Origin: Campylobacter gracilis
Lineage (GTDB): Bacteria > Campylobacterota > Campylobacteria > Campylobacterales > Campylobacteraceae
Assembly (NCBI RefSeq): GCF_018374135.1
Contig: NZ_JAHAFS010000019.1
Span: 1-34,932 of the forward strand
Length of the DNA stretch: 34,932 bases
Direction of reading: 5' to 3'
Part shown: one piece after another, positions 25,157 to 33,415 of the stretch
Numbering within the stretch: position 1 is the first letter of the stretch
Layout of the letters: each line of letters opens with the position of its first letter
The notes under the pieces: model-generated
The model's database searches: none
The model's input: the letters and a program-made list of their open reading frames with translations, nothing else
Told to the model about the DNA's origin: nothing
Position numbers and translations under genes: made by a program

Positions 25157-25279
25157 GTGCGAGCTCCATTCGTCGCGTAAATTTATATATTGCCTTTACC
25201 GCTTAAATTTTAAAATCGTGCAGGTTTGCTTCGCCGCGTAAATTTCGGAATTGCTTTTGTGCGCTTAAATTTTAAAATC
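25157..25279. repeat. diverged tandem duplication, 61-62-base unit
   Basis: Unit 1 (25157-25217) and unit 2 (25218-25279) both start with GTGC, share TTCG, CGCGTAAATTT and ATTGC in the middle and end with the identical CGCTTAAATTTTAAAATC. By eye roughly three quarters of positions match. A third unit starts with GTGCGG and is lost in the dnaX end; a partial older copy seems to precede unit 1. Confidence 0.6.
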
Positions 25280-25310
25280 GTGCGGAGATAAATTTAATCC
25301 GCAGCGAGCG

Positions 25311-27551
25311 TTATTCCGTGATTTTGGTGGGCTCGCCGAATAGCCTATTTATCTCGGAGATCAAAATTTCCTTGCCGTCCTGCGCGCCGTTTGCGAGCTC
25401 GGCAAGACCTGCCTTTGCGGCGCGCACGCTCTTACTCGTATCGCGGGGCTTTGCGGCGTAGTTTTGCGGATCAGTGGATCTTAACAGATCGTCCTTTTCT
25501 CCGCTGTCATCTCCTGCAGAAATTTCAGAATTTTGCAGCTTGGAATTTGAAGCGGAATTTTGCGAATTGGAATTCATTGCGGAATTTCGCTGAGCAGAAT
25601 TTTGCGCCGTAGAATCCGCCACGGATTTTTCCAAATTTTGCCGCTCGGAATTTCTTGCCGCATCCGTTTGCAATTTTGCGGCTTGCGCCTCATCTGCGGC
25701 GGAATTTATTTGCGGCGCACAGCTCTGCTCGCTCGCTTGCGTAGATTCTGGATTATCTTGCATGCTGCTAGAAGTGGGGCTTTCAGTAAAATTTTGCGCC
25801 GTGGAATTTGCAGGGTGCGTAGTATCGACGCCGGATTCGGAAGCCGCGCCTTGCGTAGAATTCGTGCTTTGCGTAGCGGTTGCGCCGCGCGCGGAATTCC
25901 GATCGCGCTCGCTTTGGGCGGGATCATCGCCGTTTTGCGGCGCGCCTTGCTCTATCTTGATGGCCGCGTTCTCGCCAAAAAGCGATTTTAGCACGCTATT
26001 TATCGCTCGCGAGCCCTTGCGCAGGTACTCTCTGTCCTGTCCCTGCGCGCGCGAGAGCAGATACAGCGTGCCGCGCTCGAGCTTTAAAAATTCTATGCAT
26101 TTGCTAAATTTCTCGCCCAGATCGTAATCGCGATCGTAAATTTTGGCTAAAAAATTCTCGTAAATTTCATTTTGAGCGCCCGTTTTGACGGAAGAGCTAG
26201 AATTTTGCGCCTGCGCCGCCGCGCCCGGTTTGATTTCGCCGTTTGCGTCAGGGCTCTGTTTTGCTGCACCGCCCGCACCGGAGTTTTGCGCCGAGCTTGC
26301 GGGGCGTTTTGCGCTCGCAGTAAAGCTCGGCACGCCGCTTGTCGCGCTACCCTGGTCGCTCGGTGCAAAAGCCGCGCCGCCCGGTTCGCTATTTGGCGCA
26401 AATGCCGCGCTTTGATTGGAATTCGACCTAAAATTCGGCGCGGAGCTTTGCGCGTTTAAATTAGGCGCCGAAGCGGAAGCATAGCCCTCGCCTTGATCTA
26501 GCGATCTTCCGACCTCTATGAGCTCGTCGATCTCGCGCAGATTTACCGCCTCCATCATCATAAAAATCATCATAGAAATCGCGTAGGTGTTGTCCGGGCT
26601 GATGGCGAGCATGCTCTTAGCGCCCGCTAAAATGCGGAAAAACCGCTCGTACATCAGCAGGCTAAATTTCGCGTCGCGTCGCAGGAATTTATCCTTTAAA
26701 TTTGCGATCATCTCGTCGATTATCGTCTCGGCATTGTAGTTTTCGACCTCTTTGATGATCTCGATCGCGCCCGCGCGGTCTTGGCGCAGCACGACGTCTA
26801 AAATTTCGCCGATTTTAGCGGGATCAAGCAAGCCCAACATATCGGCGATCGCGCGCTGCGTGATTCCTTCGCGGCTAAAGATAATCGCCTGATCGAGGAG
26901 CGTGAGCGTGTCTCGTAGCGAGCCCGAGCCGCTGCGCGCTAAAATTTCAAGCGCGCCCTCTTCGTAAGCGATGTTTTCGGTTTTTAAAATTTGCGCAAGA
27001 TGCGCTACGACGGCGCTTTTAGCGATCGGTTTAAAGCGAAAGTGCTGCGTACGCGATAGCACCGTGACGGGAAGCTTGAGCGGATCGGTCGTCGCAAGGA
27101 TAAATTTTACGTAAGCAGGCGGCTCCTCAAGCGTCTTTAAAAGCGCGTTGGAGGCCTCTTTGGTGAGCATATGCACCTCGTCGATGATGAAAATTTTAAA
27201 GCGCGCGCTTGCGGGATGATACTTCGTCTGTTCGATGAGCTCGCGGATATCGTCGATTTTGCGGTGGCTGGCGGCGTCCATCTCGATGATGTCGATGTGG
27301 CGCCCCTCGTTTGCCATTACGCAGTTATCGCAGATCTCGCACGGCTTGCCGGTAGGCCCTTTATCGCATAAAAGCGCTTTGGCAAAAATCCTAGCCGTCG
27401 AGGTTTTGCCGCTGCCGCGAAGTCCGCTGAAAAGATATGCGTGGCTCAGTCTGCCCGAATCCAGCGCGTGCGCGAGGCTTTTGGCGACGGCGTCTTGACC
27501 GATGAGCTGCTCGAAGCTTTTGGGTCTGTATTTTAAAGCGAGTGCTTGCAA
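25311..27551 (-). CDS. dnaX: DNA polymerase III subunit gamma/tau with expanded linker
   Basis: DnaX is the AAA+ clamp-loader subunit of the replicative polymerase. In the 746-residue protein I see Walker A GLRGSGKT (43-50), a zinc module of four Cys (62, 71, 74, 77), Walker B IIDEVH (about 122-127) and the sensor region LSRTQHF. The AAA+ part and collar end near 355. The rest alternates long Ala/Ser/Asn/Gln/Pro-rich disordered stretches (about 357-455 and 540-700) with one conserved block (YENFLAKIYDRDYDLGEKF to LKSLFGENAAIKIEQ) and a short C-terminal NRLFGEP motif. Relatives in the genus are, as I recall, nearer 500 residues. I chose TTG 27551 because AAAGGAG lies six bases upstream and the protein then starts MQALALKYRP; a longer TTG start at 27581 is less likely. 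Confidence 0.95.
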   Translation of the reverse strand: MQALALKYRPKSFEQLIGQDAVAKSLAHALDSGRLSHAYLFSGLRGSGKTSTARIFAKALLCDKGPTGKPCEICDNCVMANEGRHIDIIEMDAASHRKIDDIRELIEQTKYHPASARFKIFIIDEVHMLTKEASNALLKTLEEPPAYVKFILATTDPLKLPVTVLSRTQHFRFKPIAKSAVVAHLAQILKTENIAYEEGALEILARSGSGSLRDTLTLLDQAIIFSREGITQRAIADMLGLLDPAKIGEILDVVLRQDRAGAIEIIKEVENYNAETIIDEMIANLKDKFLRRDAKFSLLMYERFFRILAGAKSMLAISPDNTYAISMMIFMMMEAVNLREIDELIEVGRSLDQGEGYASASAPNLNAQSSAPNFRSNSNQSAAFAPNSEPGGAAFAPSDQGSATSGVPSFTASAKRPASSAQNSGAGGAAKQSPDANGEIKPGAAAQAQNSSSSVKTGAQNEIYENFLAKIYDRDYDLGEKFSKCIEFLKLERGTLYLLSRAQGQDREYLRKGSRAINSVLKSLFGENAAIKIEQGAPQNGDDPAQSERDRNSARGATATQSTNSTQGAASESGVDTTHPANSTAQNFTESPTSSSMQDNPESTQASEQSCAPQINSAADEAQAAKLQTDAARNSERQNLEKSVADSTAQNSAQRNSAMNSNSQNSASNSKLQNSEISAGDDSGEKDDLLRSTDPQNYAAKPRDTSKSVRAAKAGLAELANGAQDGKEILISEINRLFGEPTKITE

Positions 27552-27609
27552 AATTTCTCCTTTGATCTTACAATGATACAAAAAAATCTATAAATTTTAA
27601 ATTTAGTGC

Positions 27610-27615
27610 TACAAT
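27610..27615 (+). promoter_or_regulatory. -10 box for the lipoprotein-comF unit
   Basis: TACAAT about 30 bases upstream of the lipoprotein ATG, within GCTACAATGCGCC. The divergent dnaX start is about 60 bases to the left, where TATCAT read on the minus strand (27573-27578) may be the dnaX -10. Confidence 0.5.
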
Positions 27616-27643
27616 GCGCCCGAATTTCAGAAAAAGGATCGAA

Positions 27644-28192
27644 ATGAAAAAATTTTTACTTGGCGTCTTTGCGCTATTTTTTGTCGCTTGCTCGCAAACT
27701 AGCAGCGTCATCAGCCTAAATCCGTATCTCTCTAAGGCCGATCAGACCGTAAGCGGCAAGTCGGTAAATATCAACGCGATCAACGATCAGCGCGAAAATC
27801 AGATGGTAATCGCCGTTATAAACGACAACGACGGCAAACTCGTCGATGAAGTGCTTTTAAAAAACAATCTCTCGGCGTGGTTCGATAAGGCTTTGCGCGC
27901 GGAGCTTGAGGCTCGCGGCGTAAGGATCGATCCTGCAAGCCCGAATATCGTAACTGTAAATATCAGAAGCATCTCGGCGGCGATCAACGGCTACTCGAAG
28001 GAAAATATGAGCGCAAGAGGCGAGATCGCGATCTCTATCGTGCAGGGCAACAAAACCACTACTAAGCGCGTTTCACAGGATCAGAGCCAATTTACCGCGC
28101 TTCGCACGGCTAGATCGCTTAATCCTTTCGTGCAAAGCTTGCTTGGCGACATCGTCAAAAAATCCGCCGATCAAATCATCTTGACGCTTTAG
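27644..28192 (+). CDS. YajG-family outer membrane lipoprotein
   Basis: This 182-residue lipoprotein has signal peptide MKKFLLGVFALFFVAC with the lipid-modified Cys16. The mature part (VNINAINDQRENQMVIAV, LSAWFDKALRAELEARGVRI, VTVNIRSISAAINGYS) follows the pattern of YajG-like lipoproteins, whose function is poorly known. ATG 27644 has AAAAAGGAT ahead; an in-frame upstream ATG at 27614 would add a charged leader before the signal and overlaps the -10. It is the first gene of a unit with comF, which begins at the base after its stop. Confidence 0.78.
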   Translation: MKKFLLGVFALFFVACSQTSSVISLNPYLSKADQTVSGKSVNINAINDQRENQMVIAVINDNDGKLVDEVLLKNNLSAWFDKALRAELEARGVRIDPASPNIVTVNIRSISAAINGYSKENMSARGEIAISIVQGNKTTTKRVSQDQSQFTALRTARSLNPFVQSLLGDIVKKSADQIILTL

Positions 28193-28813
28193 ATGCGTTG
28201 CGTAAATTGCGGCGCGTTTAGCCTGCGCACGATCTGCGCCGCCTGCGCCGCAAATTTAGCCGAATGCCGCCTAAGTATGCGGCAGGTGGAGGACTTTAGC
28301 GTGTTTTATTACTACGGCTACTCCGAAATTCGAGAGCTTATACTTTCTAAACATCACGAATACGGTGCTGCGGTGCTTGCTCGCATAGCCTCTTTAAGCC
28401 TAGCGAAATTCCCGCTTCATCTGCAGCGCGAAATTTCAGCAAATCCGCAAAACTACGAAGCATTTAAAACAACGGACGGAATTTTTAAATTTAACGCCGT
28501 GCCGCTGGATGATGATGCTCGCAGCGGCTATTCGCACACGGCGATCTTAGCTCGCGCGCTAAAAAGCGAGCTTGTGGGGCCAAAATTTCACTGCCTACGC
28601 GCGCAAAACCGCGTCAAATACAGCGGGCAGAGTTTGGAATTCCGCCTAAAGCACAAGCGGAATTTTAAAATTTTAACCCCGCCGCAATTCCCCGTGATCC
28701 TAGTAGACGACATCATCACCTCGGGTCTTAGCATGCTGCAAGCGCGCGAGAGCTTGATCGATGGCGGCTTTATGCCCGTGTGCGGCTTGGTTTTAGCTAA
28801 TGCAAAAGAATAA
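28193..28813 (+). CDS. comF: ComF-family phosphoribosyltransferase-like protein
   Basis: ComF proteins are needed for DNA uptake in naturally competent bacteria and help bring single-stranded DNA across the inner membrane. This 206-residue protein has an N-terminal zinc-type cluster (Cys3, Cys6, Cys15, Cys18) and the PRPP-binding motif VILVDDIITSG at 168-178. A ComF-like block RAQNRVKYSGQSLEFRLKHKRNF comes before it. The ATG directly follows the lipoprotein stop with no clear ribosome site, so it is probably translated by coupling. The length is normal for the family (about 190-240). Transport or competence roles are from family knowledge. Confidence 0.85.
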   Translation: MRCVNCGAFSLRTICAACAANLAECRLSMRQVEDFSVFYYYGYSEIRELILSKHHEYGAAVLARIASLSLAKFPLHLQREISANPQNYEAFKTTDGIFKFNAVPLDDDARSGYSHTAILARALKSELVGPKFHCLRAQNRVKYSGQSLEFRLKHKRNFKILTPPQFPVILVDDIITSGLSMLQARESLIDGGFMPVCGLVLANAKE

Positions 28814-28818
28814 TTCGC

Positions 28819-28824
28819 TATAAT
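28819..28824 (+). promoter_or_regulatory. -10 box of gyrA
   Basis: A perfect TATAAT within GCTATAATCGCG, just after the comF stop and about 28 bases before the gyrA ATG. The AAAAGGA ribosome site lies between them. Confidence 0.6.
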
Positions 28825-28851
28825 CGCGCTTTAAAATTTAAAAGGATATTT

Positions 28852-31596
28852 ATGCAATCAAATATGTTTGAAAATCAGGAGATCATCGATATCGACGTCG
28901 AAGAATCAATCAAGACGAGCTATCTTGATTACTCGATGAGCGTTATCATCGGTCGTGCGCTACCCGACGCCAGAGACGGCCTAAAGCCTGTGCATAGGCG
29001 AATTTTATACGCGATGAACGATCTTGGCGTGGGTTCTCGCCAGCCATACAAAAAATCCGCCCGTATCGTAGGCGACGTCATCGGTAAATACCATCCGCAC
29101 GGCGATACTGCCGTTTACGATGCGCTCGTGCGAATGGCACAGAGCTTTTCGATGAGAATTCCTTCCGTGGACGGTCAAGGCAACTTCGGTTCGATCGACG
29201 GCGACGGAGCGGCGGCGATGAGGTACACCGAAGCGCGTATGACGCCGCTAGCCGAGGAGCTTTTAAAAGACCTGGATAAAGAGACGGTCGATTTCGTGCC
29301 GAACTACGATGAGAGCCTAAACGAGCCCGACGTATTGCCTGCGCGCGTGCCGAATTTGCTGCTTAACGGCTCGAGCGGAATCGCCGTGGGAATGGCGACG
29401 AATATCCCGCCGCACAGCCTAGATGAGCTTGTGGGCGGTCTTTTGATACTGCTTGAGAATAAAAACGCAAGCCTAGAAGAGATCATGGGCGAGATCAAGG
29501 GTCCCGATTTTCCGACCGGCGGCATAATCTACGGCAAAAAAGGGATCATCGAGGCGTATAAAACGGGCAGAGGGCGCGTTAAAATTCGCGCTAAAACCCA
29601 TATCGAAAAAAAAGCTAGTAAAGACGTCATCGTAATCGACGAGCTGCCGTATCAGACCAATAAGGCGCGCTTGATCGAACAGATCGCAGATCTCGTAAAG
29701 GAAAAGCAGATCGAAGGGATCTCTGAGGTGCGCGACGAGAGCGATCGCGACGGAATTCGCGTAGTAATCGAACTTAAACGAGACGCGATGAGCGAGATCG
29801 TACTGAATAATCTATTTAAGCAAACTACGATGGAGGCGACCTTCGGCGTGATAATGCTCGCAATCGACGGCAAAGAGCCGAAGATTTTCACGCTGATAGA
29901 GCTTTTGAAGCTGTTTTTGAACCATAGAAAAACCGTCATCATCCGCCGCACAATTTTTGAGCTTCAAAAAGCCCGTGCTAGAGCGCACATCTTAGAGGGC
30001 TTAAAGATCGCGCTAGATAATATCGACGAAGTAATCGATGTGATTAGAAACTCCGCCGACACCAACGTCGCGCGCGAAAATTTAATGAGCAGATTCGGCC
30101 TCAGCGAGGCGCAATCGGGCGCGATTTTGGATATGAGGCTAAGCCGCTTAACGGGACTTGAGCGCGAAAAGATCGAAGAGGAGCTAAAAGAAATTTTAGC
30201 CGAGATAAAGCGGCTTGATGCGATCCTAAAGAGCGAGGAGCTAATCGAAGGCATCATCAAAGATGAGCTTTTGGAGATCAAAGATAAATTTAAATGCCCG
30301 CGCATCACCGAAATCGTCGATGACTACGAGGATATTGACATCGAAGATTTAATCGCGAATGAAAATATGGTCGTTACGATCACTCATCGCGGCTACATCA
30401 AGCGCGTGCCTAGCAAGACTTACGAGAAGCAAAAGCGTGGCGGCAAGGGACGCGTGGCGGTTACGACGTATGACGATGATTTCATCGAGAGCTTTTTTAC
30501 GAGCAATACCCACGACACGCTTATGTTTATCACCGACCGCGGGCAGCTTTACTGGCTTAAAGTCTATAAAATTCCGGAGGGTTCACGCACCGCAAAGGGC
30601 AAGGCGGTAGTAAATTTAATCCAGCTCGGCGCGGACGAAAAGATCATGGCGATCATCCCTACGACCGATTTTGATCCGAGCAAGTCGCTCGTATTTTTCA
30701 CTCGCAACGGCATCGTAAAACGCACGAATTTAAGCGAGTTTAAAAATATCCGCTCACTCGGCATCCGCGCTATTAGCCTAGATGAGGACGATACGCTAGT
30801 AACCGCTCTCATCGCTCCAAACAGCGCCGAGGAGATGCAAAACTACAAAGGAGGCGCTCTAAGCGGCGACGATCTGGACGGCGGCGAGGCTGAGGAAGCC
30901 TTAGAGCAGATCGAGCAGGATATTTTAGAGGGAAGCGAGGATGAAATTTCAGATGAAATTTCGCAAGACGAGGGCGCTCAAGAGGGTGAGCTGCAAAGCG
31001 CCAACGAAAATATGCTTTTCATCGCTACGAAAAAGGGAATGTGTCTTAAATTTAATCTAAATAAAATTCGTCAGATGGGGCGCATCGCTCGCGGCGTAAA
31101 GGGGATTAAATTTAAAGAAAAAGGCGATGAGGTCATCGGCGCCGCGTTTATTCTAAGCGATATGCAAGAAATTTTAAGCGTGAGCCAAAAGGGTATCGGT
31201 AAGCGCACGACTGCGAGCGAGTATCGCCTCACAAACCGCGGCGGCAAGGGCGTCATCTGCATGAAGCTCACCAACCGCACCGGCGAGCTCATCGGCGTCG
31301 TGATGGTCGATGAGGAGATGGATCTCATGGCGCTAACCACCAGCGGTAAGATGATCCGCGTCGATATGCAAAGCATCCGCAAAGCGGGTCGCAACACCAG
31401 CGGCGTCATCGTCGTAAATGTCGAGGGCGACGACGTCGTGAGCATCGCGACCTGCCCGAAAGCCGAGGAGGGCGACGAGGGCGATGAAGGCGAGCTTGCG
31501 CAGGATGAAAATTTATTAAATTCAAATTTGGATAGCAAAGATTCGCAGAGCGACGACCCTAGCGATGAAATTTTAAAAGGAGGAGAGGATGAGTAG
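28852..31596 (+). CDS. gyrA: DNA gyrase subunit A
   Basis: GyrA breaks and rejoins DNA in the gyrase heterotetramer, introducing negative supercoils. The 914-residue protein has the breakage domain with catalytic Tyr125 (MRYTEAR) and a quinolone-determining region YHPHGDTAVYD with Thr86 and Asp90, the susceptible residues in Campylobacter. The GyrA box is present as QKRGGKG near 527, at the start of the beta-pinwheel C-terminal domain. An acidic insert (about 656-717, rich in Glu/Asp/Ser) interrupts the pinwheel, and a second acidic tail ends the protein. ATG 28852 has AAAAGGA in front. Its last 8 bases overlap asd, so the two genes are probably coupled. Confidence 0.98.
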   Translation: MQSNMFENQEIIDIDVEESIKTSYLDYSMSVIIGRALPDARDGLKPVHRRILYAMNDLGVGSRQPYKKSARIVGDVIGKYHPHGDTAVYDALVRMAQSFSMRIPSVDGQGNFGSIDGDGAAAMRYTEARMTPLAEELLKDLDKETVDFVPNYDESLNEPDVLPARVPNLLLNGSSGIAVGMATNIPPHSLDELVGGLLILLENKNASLEEIMGEIKGPDFPTGGIIYGKKGIIEAYKTGRGRVKIRAKTHIEKKASKDVIVIDELPYQTNKARLIEQIADLVKEKQIEGISEVRDESDRDGIRVVIELKRDAMSEIVLNNLFKQTTMEATFGVIMLAIDGKEPKIFTLIELLKLFLNHRKTVIIRRTIFELQKARARAHILEGLKIALDNIDEVIDVIRNSADTNVARENLMSRFGLSEAQSGAILDMRLSRLTGLEREKIEEELKEILAEIKRLDAILKSEELIEGIIKDELLEIKDKFKCPRITEIVDDYEDIDIEDLIANENMVVTITHRGYIKRVPSKTYEKQKRGGKGRVAVTTYDDDFIESFFTSNTHDTLMFITDRGQLYWLKVYKIPEGSRTAKGKAVVNLIQLGADEKIMAIIPTTDFDPSKSLVFFTRNGIVKRTNLSEFKNIRSLGIRAISLDEDDTLVTALIAPNSAEEMQNYKGGALSGDDLDGGEAEEALEQIEQDILEGSEDEISDEISQDEGAQEGELQSANENMLFIATKKGMCLKFNLNKIRQMGRIARGVKGIKFKEKGDEVIGAAFILSDMQEILSVSQKGIGKRTTASEYRLTNRGGKGVICMKLTNRTGELIGVVMVDEEMDLMALTTSGKMIRVDMQSIRKAGRNTSGVIVVNVEGDDVVSIATCPKAEEGDEGDEGELAQDENLLNSNLDSKDSQSDDPSDEILKGGEDE

Positions 31597-32620
31597 TTAC
31601 AATATCGCCATCGTAGGCGCTACCGGCGCCGTAGGCGAGGAGATTTTGCGCGTCTTAGACGAGATGAACTTCCCCGTAAAGGACATACTGCCGCTTGCAA
31701 GCGCAAAGAGCGCGGGCGAGAAGGTGGAATTCCGCGGCAAAGAATACGTCGTGAGGGAGCTTACCGACAGCACCTTCGACGAAAACGAGATCGACATTGC
31801 GTTTTTTAGCGCGGGCGGCTCCATTTCGGCGCATTACGTGCCATATGCTGCGGCAAGCGGCGCGGTGGTGATCGACAATACGAGCCACTTTCGCATGCAA
31901 GAAAACGTCCCGCTCGTAGTGCCCGAGTGCAACCCGCAGGATATAAAGCTATGGGAAGAGACAGGCATCATCGCTAATCCGAACTGCTCAACTATCCAGA
32001 TGGTTCAAATTCTTAAGCCGCTTGATGACGCGTTTGATATCGAGCGCGTAGATGTAAGCACCTACCAGGCGACAAGCGGCGCAGGTAAAGAGGGTATGAG
32101 CGAGCTTGTAGAGCAGTTGCAGCAGTTTTTCGCTTTTAAGCTTGATGAGTGCGAGCCGAAGGTTTTCCCGCATCAGATCGCGATGAATGTCATCCCGCAC
32201 ATCGACGTATTTTTGGACAACGACTACACCAAAGAAGAGATGAAGATGGTGAACGAAACGCAGAAAATTTTGCATAAAAACTTCGCCGTTTCGGCTACCT
32301 GCGTGCGCGTGCCGGTGCTGCGCAGCCACAGCGAGGCGATCACGATAAAATTTAAAAAGGATTTCGAGATTAGCCGCGTGCGCGAAATTTTAAAAAACGC
32401 GCCTAGCATCGTGCTTGTAGACGATCCGAGCAAAAACGAATATCCGATGCCGCTGCTTTCGAGCGACACGAACGAAACCTACGTCGGCAGGCTCCGCAGG
32501 GACAATTTCGACGATAAAATTTTGCATCTTTGGTGCAGCGCCGATCAGATCCGCGTCGGAGCGGCTACGAACGCCGTGCGCATCGCGCTTCGCTGGATCG
32601 ATATGCAGCAAGACAAGTAG
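31589..32620 (+). CDS. asd: aspartate-semialdehyde dehydrogenase
   Basis: Asd reduces aspartyl phosphate to aspartate semialdehyde with NADPH, the branch point to lysine, diaminopimelate, threonine and methionine. The 343-residue protein has the Rossmann motif VGATGAVGEE (9-18), the catalytic Cys133 in NPNCSTIQMV, the TYQATSGAGKEGM segment, and the active-site His in VLRSHSEA near 248. The length is normal. ATG 31589 is preceded by AAAGGAGGAG and overlaps the gyrA stop by 8 bases. A strong hairpin lies about 120 bases after the stop. Confidence 0.97.
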   Translation: MSSYNIAIVGATGAVGEEILRVLDEMNFPVKDILPLASAKSAGEKVEFRGKEYVVRELTDSTFDENEIDIAFFSAGGSISAHYVPYAAASGAVVIDNTSHFRMQENVPLVVPECNPQDIKLWEETGIIANPNCSTIQMVQILKPLDDAFDIERVDVSTYQATSGAGKEGMSELVEQLQQFFAFKLDECEPKVFPHQIAMNVIPHIDVFLDNDYTKEEMKMVNETQKILHKNFAVSATCVRVPVLRSHSEAITIKFKKDFEISRVREILKNAPSIVLVDDPSKNEYPMPLLSSDTNETYVGRLRRDNFDDKILHLWCSADQIRVGAATNAVRIALRWIDMQQDK

Positions 32621-32742
32621 GATAATTTAACAGGGTTGCCGAGCCTTTGCGCGCGGATGCGGTCGCGCGCATGATTTCGGTGCCGAGGTCTGGCGAATAA
32701 AATTTGCAAATCAGCCTAGTTAAAATTTAACGCCGCGAGCTG

Positions 32743-32774
32743 AAATTTTGCGCCTTTAACCTGGCGCAAAATTT
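32743..32774 (+). terminator. hairpin after asd
   Basis: A perfect 12-bp stem, AAATTTTGCGCC (32743-32754) with GGCGCAAAATTT (32763-32774), and an 8-base loop. The AT-rich outer arms could act in either direction. The surrounding gap from 32621 to 32921 otherwise holds only AAATTT-rich sequence. Confidence 0.6.
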
Positions 32775-32921
32775 TAAAGACTCAAACGGGCGCGATCAAA
32801 TAGCGTAAATTTATGCGGTTGTAAACGAGCGTAAATTTAAACGAACGCTTCGGCATGGAGCGGTTTTAAATTTATACGTTCGTTTGCGAAGCGGCTACCC
32901 GAATTAAAATTTAAGGAAGAA

Positions 32922-33413
32922 ATGAAAGCTATATTTGAGAAATTTTTACTTTGCAGCAAATTTTTAACCCTCCTGCCAGTGCTTTTTTGCATCGCGGCAG
33001 GCGCGGCGATATTTGTGATGGCAAGCTACGAAATCTGCTCGGCGCTCTATAAAATCGTGGAATTTTTCCCAGCTCCGCAGAGCAAGGGAGCGCTTTACGT
33101 CGATATTTTAAGCGAGATAATAACGGCGATCGATCTGTATCTGGTCGCTATCGTGCTGCTAATCTTCGTATTTGGGATTTATGAGCTGTTTATCGACGAG
33201 TTTGTGGATCTAAATTTGCAAGTTTTAAAGATCGCCTCGCTAGATGAGCTGAAGCACAAACTCGGCAGCGTCATCATAATGGTGCTCGTAGTGGATTTTT
33301 TCAAGCGAATTTTGCACACCGATTTTACTACTCCTTTGGATATGCTTTTGCTCGCAGGGGCTATCTTTGCGGTTTGTTTGGCTTTGTATATTTTGAGTAA
33401 ATTTAAAGGATAA
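32922..33413 (+). CDS. UPF0114 (YqhA-like) membrane protein
   Basis: This 163-residue inner-membrane protein has four hydrophobic segments (about 13-35, 67-92, 114-126 and 137-157). It carries the UPF0114 hallmark around SVIIMVLVVDFFKRIL and the preceding LDELKHKLG. The function of this family is unknown. ATG 32922 is preceded by AAGGAAGAA. The gene ends 2 bases before hemE and its last codons supply the hemE ribosome site, so the two are co-transcribed. Confidence 0.85.
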   Translation: MKAIFEKFLLCSKFLTLLPVLFCIAAGAAIFVMASYEICSALYKIVEFFPAPQSKGALYVDILSEIITAIDLYLVAIVLLIFVFGIYELFIDEFVDLNLQVLKIASLDELKHKLGSVIIMVLVVDFFKRILHTDFTTPLDMLLLAGAIFAVCLALYILSKFKG

Positions 33414-33415
33414 AA

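Larger units (their letters stand above)
24513..25310. other. 798-base gap between prs and dnaX
   Basis: It contains the likely prs promoter, an 80-codon plus-strand ORF (24863-25105) with no recognisable domain or good ribosome site, and a diverged 61-base tandem duplication next to dnaX. The segment TACGGCTAAAACCGTA near 24832 forms a small hairpin. I see no RNA gene that I can name. Confidence 0.5.

Noticed and set aside
25706..26459. Several Arg/Cys/Ala-rich ORFs on both strands
   Set aside because: They are other-frame readings of the low-complexity dnaX linker, with no ribosome sites or domains.
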